A stretch of DNA of 64,000 bases, taken from assembly GCA_026874595.1 (NCBI GenBank), contig CM049306.1, forward strand, positions 73,779,642 to 73,843,641, in the 5' to 3' direction. Under the pieces are notes generated by a model that saw nothing but the letters and a program-made list of their open reading frames with translations, did not search any database and was not told the origin of the DNA. Position numbers and translations under genes: made by a program. Every line of letters starts with the position of its first letter. Positions within the stretch are counted from its first letter, which is position 1. Positions 30,201 through 39,200 of the stretch are shown here, piece after piece. Origin of the DNA: Sipunculus nudus. Its lineage: Eukaryota > Annelida > Sipuncula > Golfingiida > Sipunculidae.

Positions 30201-33200
30201 CATATATCGCAACACTTAAACCCTGGCAAACAAAAATGCAACTACAGCATTAATACTGAACCTGACGTTTCAGAGAACATTTATAAGTACTTAAACAATC
30301 ATTCTGATAATATGGGACTGTCCACCTTGTATTAGTAATGGGCTGATGCTTGATTATAACAGATCATCAGGCCGCTGATGGAAAAAAATCTGATCATTGC
30401 AGAGCCAAAATTAGTTACAAAGTTTGCACAAAACTTATGCTATCTAATGAGGAATAATTTGTATGCATTCATTTCATTCATGCAAGCAAACTCTAGAAAT
30501 GTCTGTGTTTACTAATAACTTCATACCTTAAGATACTAAACGCAAATATCTTCTACAGAATTAATATATATATGAACTAGATGTGTCGGTACGACACGAA
30601 TGCCTCTGCCTGGGGCAAATTAGAAACATTTGTAAAATTTTGAAAATTTTTTTCAAGTTCAGGAGGTGTCGTATGGTCAAAAGTAGGTCAACAAGGGCAA
30701 AATGCAAACTCGATCTGTAACGGGTCATTATCAAGCAACACACCAAAAATCATGCCAGTATATGGAGGCATTGTGAGAAAAAGTCCATGTGCATTTTCCA
30801 TAAAAATTTCTGTCTTTCATGAAATTTTCTATGTTTAGGAGCCGTAAAACAATCAAAAGTAGGTCAACCGGGACGAAACACAAACTCGATCTGTAACTGT
30901 CATTATCTGCCCACACATTAAAAAATCAGGGTGGTATGTGCAGGTATTGAGGAAAAAAAGTCAGTACATATGCATTTGTTATGAAAATTTCCATTTTTCA
31001 TGAAACTTTCTATGTTCAGGAGCAGTCAAATGGTCCAAAGTAGGTCAACTGGGACAAAACAAGAACTCGATCTGTAACTGGTCATTATCTGCCCACACAC
31101 CAAAAATCAGGCCAATATCTGCAGGTATTGCGAAGAAAAGTCTGTACAAGTGTATTTGTCATGAAAATTTATATTTTACATGAAATTTTCTATGTTCAGG
31201 AGCCATAAAACAGTCAAAAGTAGGTAAACCGGGACGAAACGCGAACTCAATCTGTAACTGTTCAATATCTGCCCACACACCAAAAATCAGGCCAATATCT
31301 GCAGGCATTGCGAAAAAAAGTCTGTACATGTGTATATGTCATGAAATTTCATATTTTTCATGAAATTTTCTAAGTTTAGGAGCCGTAAAACAGTGAAAAG
31401 TAGGTCAACTGGGACAAAACGCGAACTCGATCTGTAACTGGTCATTATCTGCCTACACACTAAAAATCAGGCCAATATCTGCAGGCACTGCGAAAACAAG
31501 TCCATACATGTGTATTTGTCATGAAAATTTCTATTTTTCATGAAATTTTCTAAGTTTAGGAGCCGTAAAACAGTCAAAACTAGGTCAACCGGGACTAAAC
31601 GCGAACTCGATCTGTAACTGGTCTATATCTGCCCACACACCAAAAATCAGGCCAATATCTGCAGGCATTGCGAAAAAAAGTCCGTACAACTGTTCGATTT
31701 CGGAAGGACAGGTCTATTTGCAGTGAGGAATGTCTTCCTCCTAAATAGCTGATTAATTCTGATTATCAGCTGGCTGAGGTCAATTGATTTTTACCAATTT
31801 CCTATCATGAAATTACAACCAATGCCAAGCAATACCTTGCATGTTTGTTCAAACTTTAGAAAGACAGTTCAGTACTGGCAAAGATACAGAATGACCCACA
31901 GAGCTGTGATGTAGTGGACAGGTAGCAAAAAGCATATGTTAGCTTTAAATCAAACAAGACATGACAGTTTCATATTGAGGAAATTTATTGGCCATTCTAA
32001 ACCCCAACAAAGCCAATGCACTCTCAGAGTTTAGGGCACTTTTGCACTGCAAATTATCATAAAGGAAATACCACATTCAACTCTCAATAATGTCTGTATA
32101 AGTTTTATGAAAAACAGTAGCCCCCACCTAACACCATGCATGAAGCTTTTTCAAATTTCATGACACCTAGAGTGGTCATCTGATATATTTAAAAACATAA
32201 ATTTAAACTGAAATTAATTAAACTATTTAGGAGATATATTGTAAAACAATAGGAGTATGTTTCCATCTACTGACCTGAATTGGAGTCGGGAAATGACAGG
32301 TAACAAATATTTGATTTCTGAAAAAAAAGTGATAACATATACAAGACTCAACACAATTCCTGTTCAACATTGATACTACCATTATATTTGAACTGGTACA
32401 TGACCAAAGAAAATTACAAATTACTTTTTGTGGAGATGTTTTGTTCACCTCTAGAAAAAAGACATGATAAAAAATCTGCACATACTACTTAAATTTTCTC
32501 TCAATTCTTAACTTTTCTCTATGTTCTATTGCCAAGATATTCACTAAAATTACCGATATAAAACAGTTTTTAGCAATCATGAAATATATTCTATGTTTAT
32601 CTGCAATCACTCTGATCACAATAAAATATATTTGAGGCTAAGGAATGGATTCATATTTTGATCACCTTTTCTGCATTTTTACACACAAGTTATAAAGCAA
32701 ACAAGGGATAGATTCCTCCAAACTGTTTTTGTACAATGATTTATAATGATTTCATTTCACAAGCAGTTGAAGAATTAACTGCCTGAAACAATAACAGTAA
32801 TTACAAAAATGCACATACCTCTTTTTCACTAAGTTTGATGTGAGCAGGGTAAACAGTCTGAAACAAAACCAAATTATTGATAATTATTTTGGATTAATTT
32901 TGAACCAGTTTGTACTTATATAACATATAAAATGTGGACCCAGATAGATGAGTGTTAAAACACTTGGCTTTCTCTGCTGGTGACCTGATTTCAATCTCAT
33001 GGGTGGCTATGAGAGTGGGTTGTAATGGCCTGTCCAAGATTGGTGGTTTTCTCCCTGTTTCTCCAGTTTCCTCCACCCCTATACAACGCCAAAATTTAAG
33101 CCATGGAGAATGCCTCATATTATTTATATAAAAAGCTGTATAATCCATGAAACTAAATAAAGTTTATATTTAATATAACATGAAAAAAACTGTATTTCTG

Positions 33201-36200
33201 TCTTAAACACACATGACAGGACAGTGATCAGTCCTAAGTAGTTCAGTACTCCGGCTGGAAGTTCAGGCTAAATGACCAGCAGATGGATAGAGTAAAGAGC
33301 CTTTGAGATAAAAATGGCCTTTAGAATGGATAATATTTGAATGAAAACATAATGTAGCTGTTAACATTATTTTTAATTATTTTCCGTAAACAAACAAATG
33401 TATCCTTTTGCTCCAATTGAAGGAAATGATGGTTTATTCGGTTGAAAAAAAAGAAGAATAAGAAATACAGATTTGCACATTCTAGAACTGAGTTAATTCA
33501 ACTGATTGACTGGCAACTCAACATCTCCAGAATATTAAAATTTCAGTGACAATCTGCAAGTGTGTATGGACCTGGCACAGAGGGAAAATATGCAAGGCAG
33601 TGAATGTGTTAAAAGAAGGCCTGCACCCCTACAAAAGAATCTGTTTACAAACTCTTTTTAACATATGCTAAATTATTCATTCTGATAAGGCTATAATGAT
33701 GAAGAGAGTTGAACAAAATACAATTTTACTAGAGTCCATGTACCTCTGTCAGCATATTTGTTTTCAAAAGTTTTATATCAGCCACATAAAAAAGCCAGAA
33801 TACAAAGGGTGAAACAGGAACTGAGCAGATTGACCTCTAAGAAAAATAATACTAAACCATGAGCAGAATCAAAAGGAGAAATTTAACTAAGAAAAGGCAA
33901 ATCTATATATATATATATAAACTGATCATGAATTCAGCAAGATAGTCACATTCATAAATAACATCATAACATAATACAGTAGACCCTCATTTATCTGAAC
34001 ACTGTTTATCCGAAAAATTGTTTATCTGAAATTAAAAACTGAGAACTTAAAATCTGACCATGTATCCAAAATCTAAACAATAAAAAATATATTCAACAAT
34101 GAAATGAATTTTGATTTTCCAGGGCTAATCATTAATAATTCCAATGTATTTCACATGATAAGTTGATGGAAGGCCTGAAACAAATGCTTTTGCCAATGTT
34201 TATTTTTGACTATAGTCCATTTCACCACCTGCTGTCCACCTGGTTTTTGTAGATGATTTGCTTATAAGTTTATATTTTTCAATATTTTCAAAGAAAACAG
34301 TATATGGAAGTGACAACCTAATATGGCAATTAAGAATTTTACTGTAAATCCCCCGTTTATGTTTCACAACATTTTAGTCTCTTTTTATCATGATCTGGCA
34401 GATATTATGTGTCCCTCCATAAGCAGCCATCTTTGTTTTAGCTGGTTATATTTTTTAGAGTGTTTACATGAGATCATCCAATCAGCAGCTTTCAGTTGAG
34501 GTTGTTTTTGCATGTGACCAGTGACCTTGACCGCCATAAGTGGGTCTGATATGTTGTAAAATGTAGACTGATTTCTCATATTTTCAGAAAATTCTGTTCC
34601 TCTAATAAGGCGTAAGTTAGGTATTTGGTTACCTTATTGAAAATTAGGTTCTTTAATCCTCTGCTCTACACTTTAATTGTTTCCCTTGAAATGTAAATAA
34701 TAAAAATTTTCATAGCAAAAAACAGGTGGACATGAGGGGATGAAACGGACTATAGCTTAATTTAAATTCATATCTGTTATGGTACAGCTTCTGTCAGTCT
34801 CTGATCAAGTCTGGTGCTTGGTGGCAGGTTCATGGTGAATTGTGAAGAATTGTTTATACAAAACTCTTTTATCCAAATTGACACCTTGTCCCCCAAGCTT
34901 TTTGGATAAATGATGCTTTACTGTATGCATTATCATATGCTAAGCAGCTAGATAAAGGGCTTTAGCTTTCTTCATCCATCATTGGTGACACAAATAAGGT
35001 TCAACAAAATATGAAAATAATGAAACTGAAATAATGGGGCCTGGACAGTCAAGGGGTAAAACGCTCTCTCCGCTGGGGACCCGGATTTGATCCCCGGTGT
35101 GGCCATGAGAGTGGGTTGTAGTTGCCCGTCCAAGGCCAGTGGTATCCTACGGGTTCTCCGGTTTCCTCCGCCCCTACATACTACCGAACGCCATCATCTG
35201 AGCCATGGAAAGTGCCTTGATTAGTTTAATAACTATTTGTACAATCCATGTAAAATAAATAAGTTTATATACTGAAGCTAACATATGAAATATTGTTGTA
35301 ACTAAGAAATAAACTGCTTATATGGATACCAATGATACTATGATCTGTCTTGTGCCAATACCACCAAAAGCTCATCATAAGCACTGCCAGTGTTTTTGTG
35401 CTCTAATGCTCAAAAGTCCTGGTACTCTTAGTCTTATTCTCAACTCAGCTTTTTCCTGACACATGCAAAATAATGTTAATGAGCTCTGTGATGTCACCGG
35501 ACAGAATCACCCTGGACCAGACGCATGATAATCATAATCAGTAATCCTCTGCAACTGACAGCCCTTTAAATGTAATTTTAATCATAACTGATTATATCTA
35601 TTTAAACAGTATTGTAAATATAATTTATTATTTTGCAAAAGTAATCCTAATAATATTTGACTAAAGTACACAAGTTATTTAAACCTCTCAGAATCAGGCG
35701 TGGTGTAACAGTTGTATTATCTAATAGTACTAGTAACAGAAAATTATAGTTTTCAAAATGATAAAAAGAATAACAGTCAAAATCAAAAGCTGTTATTGCT
35801 CCCAGAAACAAATGAAAAGTAACAGTGTGATTCACATTACATTCTATTACATTATATTTCATTCAAAATTATCGAACTTTTCAGCGAGTTACTAGTGTCG
35901 ACTCAAGTGAAGTGATGCAGTGACCGTGATCAATTTGACATGCCTGTTGTTACTATTTATGGAACAGGAAACTTTAATTGGCTGAAAGCTTGCACAGGAA
36001 AGGAGAAAATAAGTTGTGCTGATTACATCATGAACCTCACTGAACCAGATACATAAGAAAGCAATCTATCAGTCCTGTCATTTCCATGCTGATACACAAA
36101 TGGCACACAAACGATAATAATTTACACTCTAACACTACTAACAGTAGGCCGGAATACAGGGTGCAGTCAATGAAAAGGCCCAGAGTCTAAACATTTTAAT

Positions 36201-39200
36201 ACAATGAGTCATAACCCTGCTTGAAGGGGGGTTATTGTTCTCATTTGATTATGTGTGTGTGTGCATATGCAATATATCTCAAGAACAGTACCACGGATGT
36301 TATTGAAATTTATCATATAGATTGGAATTGTGAAAATCTCCAGGTGATTAAATTTTGATGTAAATCCAAGCTTAAATAACCCTGGGATGAGCATTTTATG
36401 GGTGTGTTATAGCATATATTTGTTTATACTAGGATGTAGCATGTAACACAAGGCCATCTTGCATCCAGGAAAAGTGGGAAGACAAGGACATCACGTGCAG
36501 TTTCCCTGAACGATGTTAGAAATCAATGTACAGCATGGGAGGTCATAGTTGTCTTTTGTTGTGTTTAATAATAAATGAACAGCAATACCATTATGTCCAA
36601 GGGTGTTTTTCAAAATATTTCCCAAGAATAACAGAGGTTTCATTAACATTCTATTAGGCACAAACTTTGAACACTATCTTCAACACAGGGTTTGGGTCCC
36701 CTATTTTTTAATTTTATTAATACTCTTGCCTCTAGCCTTAATGTTAGACTTATGTTTGACCAGGTATTTGAATATTCTTTGGATGTAAATTAAAGACCAT
36801 TTTAATCATTAAGAATTAATTTATACTAGAGACCCATTGATCTCAATGATCAGCTGAATTTGTCTATAAAGATATATTTATGAGCTTTTTCAAAAAGCTG
36901 GTCTTGTGATCAATTTTGAAGCCAATCTGTGTACCAAAACTGGTTTTATCATTCATAAACTATTTTGTAAATGGATGGGCCCTGTGACATTGACCTTTGA
37001 CCTTGTGACACCAAAATAAAAAAGAAACTTACCCTATTGGCAGGCTAGCTATATGTGGAAGACTGAAGGATTGAGATTGGTTAAAAATGCATCATCAATA
37101 CTTTAAAAAAAGTGGGAGATGTGACCTGGACCTTAGACCTCATGACCCCAAAATCCAAATGGTTCTTATTTTATCAGGAGGTCATATACTGGTCAAGTTT
37201 GAATCTAATAAATGTTAATCCGAACTTGAGTTATCATCAGGAAATATCATCATCTTGCCACACATCTAGCTGAAAGACACCATTCACAGTCAATCATTAC
37301 AAAGAGAAGCAGAATCACAAAAAGATATATTTAACTTTAAATTCTCTATAAGTTATCAGTAATTGGTGGACCACCATTTTATTAAATAATAGCTCATTGT
37401 TTTACATTTTGTTAAAATAACTGACAGACCACCGGTGCACTGTACTTCTTGGATAGATGAAGTCAAGCCTGGCTGCAGTCAGGGACAAGGGTATGATAAA
37501 ATGACCATCAAGGAGCCTATTCATATATTATACATACATGAAATATAGTGTTTTCTCCTTTAAATAATATGGTTTCTACCCATACTTTGTTTTAATACTA
37601 TTTGCTCTATAGTATTAAATTACTATTATAATACTATATACTCCTGCAAACAAGTAGAAATATACTGTACCGGGTGCAACAAGTGGCAAAAAACACAACC
37701 ATAGCACATATGGTGGCCATATCTAACAACTTCACAAATCAAGGTTTTTCAAGCTTCAAACTGGAGTTAGTTCCTTAATATTTCTTCATCTTGCTTAGGA
37801 GTTGCTCTGGTCACAAGGTCTTGTTTTGGTAAACAGACACATGGACTGTGTGTACTCACATACATATAAACAGGTGAACTTGAGACAGCAGGGTTGGCAA
37901 GTTTCTGCCATTGCCATTACTGTCATGGCTTCTTCCCTACTATTTCCTGGGGAGCAGAAATACTTTCTGCCCAGTATTTCTGCCCTTGTTTCTGTCATAA
38001 GGGCAGAAGTACACTGAAAACTGTAATCAAATGAATATATAATAGCTAACCAATTTATTATGATACAGCAAATACAGCAGTAACATAGTGTAAGCTTATG
38101 ACATAATTAACTAAATATTTCTTGGCTCCGCAGGTGCCATAGTATGCCCAGATAATTTATCCCCCCCCCCCACTTAAAGAATAGGCCCCCCATCTTCAGC
38201 AGCATATACTGACACTTGGCAAGCGACTATGGTTTCTTCCATCCATCAACTTGAGAAACAATATTTTTTATCAAATATGGGGGCCAATATGTTGAAACTC
38301 TCTTGAGAAAAGAGCATTGATTTATTTTACTGAAAAAAGAAGGAAGGTGGCTCCACCTGTCTAGTGTACGAGAAAATCTTCCAAGATAGATAGACATGCC
38401 AAATATATGACCAATACCTTGAACCACTCCAGAGATATGAGCAATTTTCACCCAAAGCACATGTACAGATGGACGCCACACCGAAACAATTGCAGATGAC
38501 ACCACCAGTCATGAGTAAAAGATGGAGGTGTCCAAGATCTATGGATATGCACAGTTTCAAGCTAATAGGGCAAATCACTCCACAGAAAAGGGCATCAATC
38601 TATTCTACTAAAATGAGGAGGTAAGTGGCACCACCTGTCTGGTTTACGAGAAAACTTTCCAAGATGGATGGACAAGCCAAATTTCAGACCAACACCTTGA
38701 AGCACTCCAGAGATATGAGCAATTTTCACCGAAAGCGAACGTAAGGATGGATGCCACACAATTACGATTGCAGTTAGCGCTACAAGTCTTGAATACAAAA
38801 TGGAGGTATCCAAAATCAATGGACATGCACAATTTCAGCCCAATATGTCCATTACTTTTTTACTTAAAATGCTCACAGTACTGTCAAGTGGCAATTATGG
38901 GGTATTAAAAGGCCCCAAAATAAGTAAAGGACAGAAGGTGGCGCACCTGTCTTCTGCAGAAGACAAAGCTATCAAGGATCTTTGGTCAATTTGATTTTTG
39001 GACCAATCCACGCATCCCTTATTGAGATATTTATGATTTTGTGTGATTTTGACCATATATGGCAATATTCAGGGTCAAGGCCACTCTTGTAGGAAAGGTC
39101 ATGACCCCAATTTTAATACACATCATCCCATTGCCCATGTCTATGTGTATGCATAATATGAAAGAAATCTGTCTTTTAGTTTTTGACTTAAAATGCTCCT

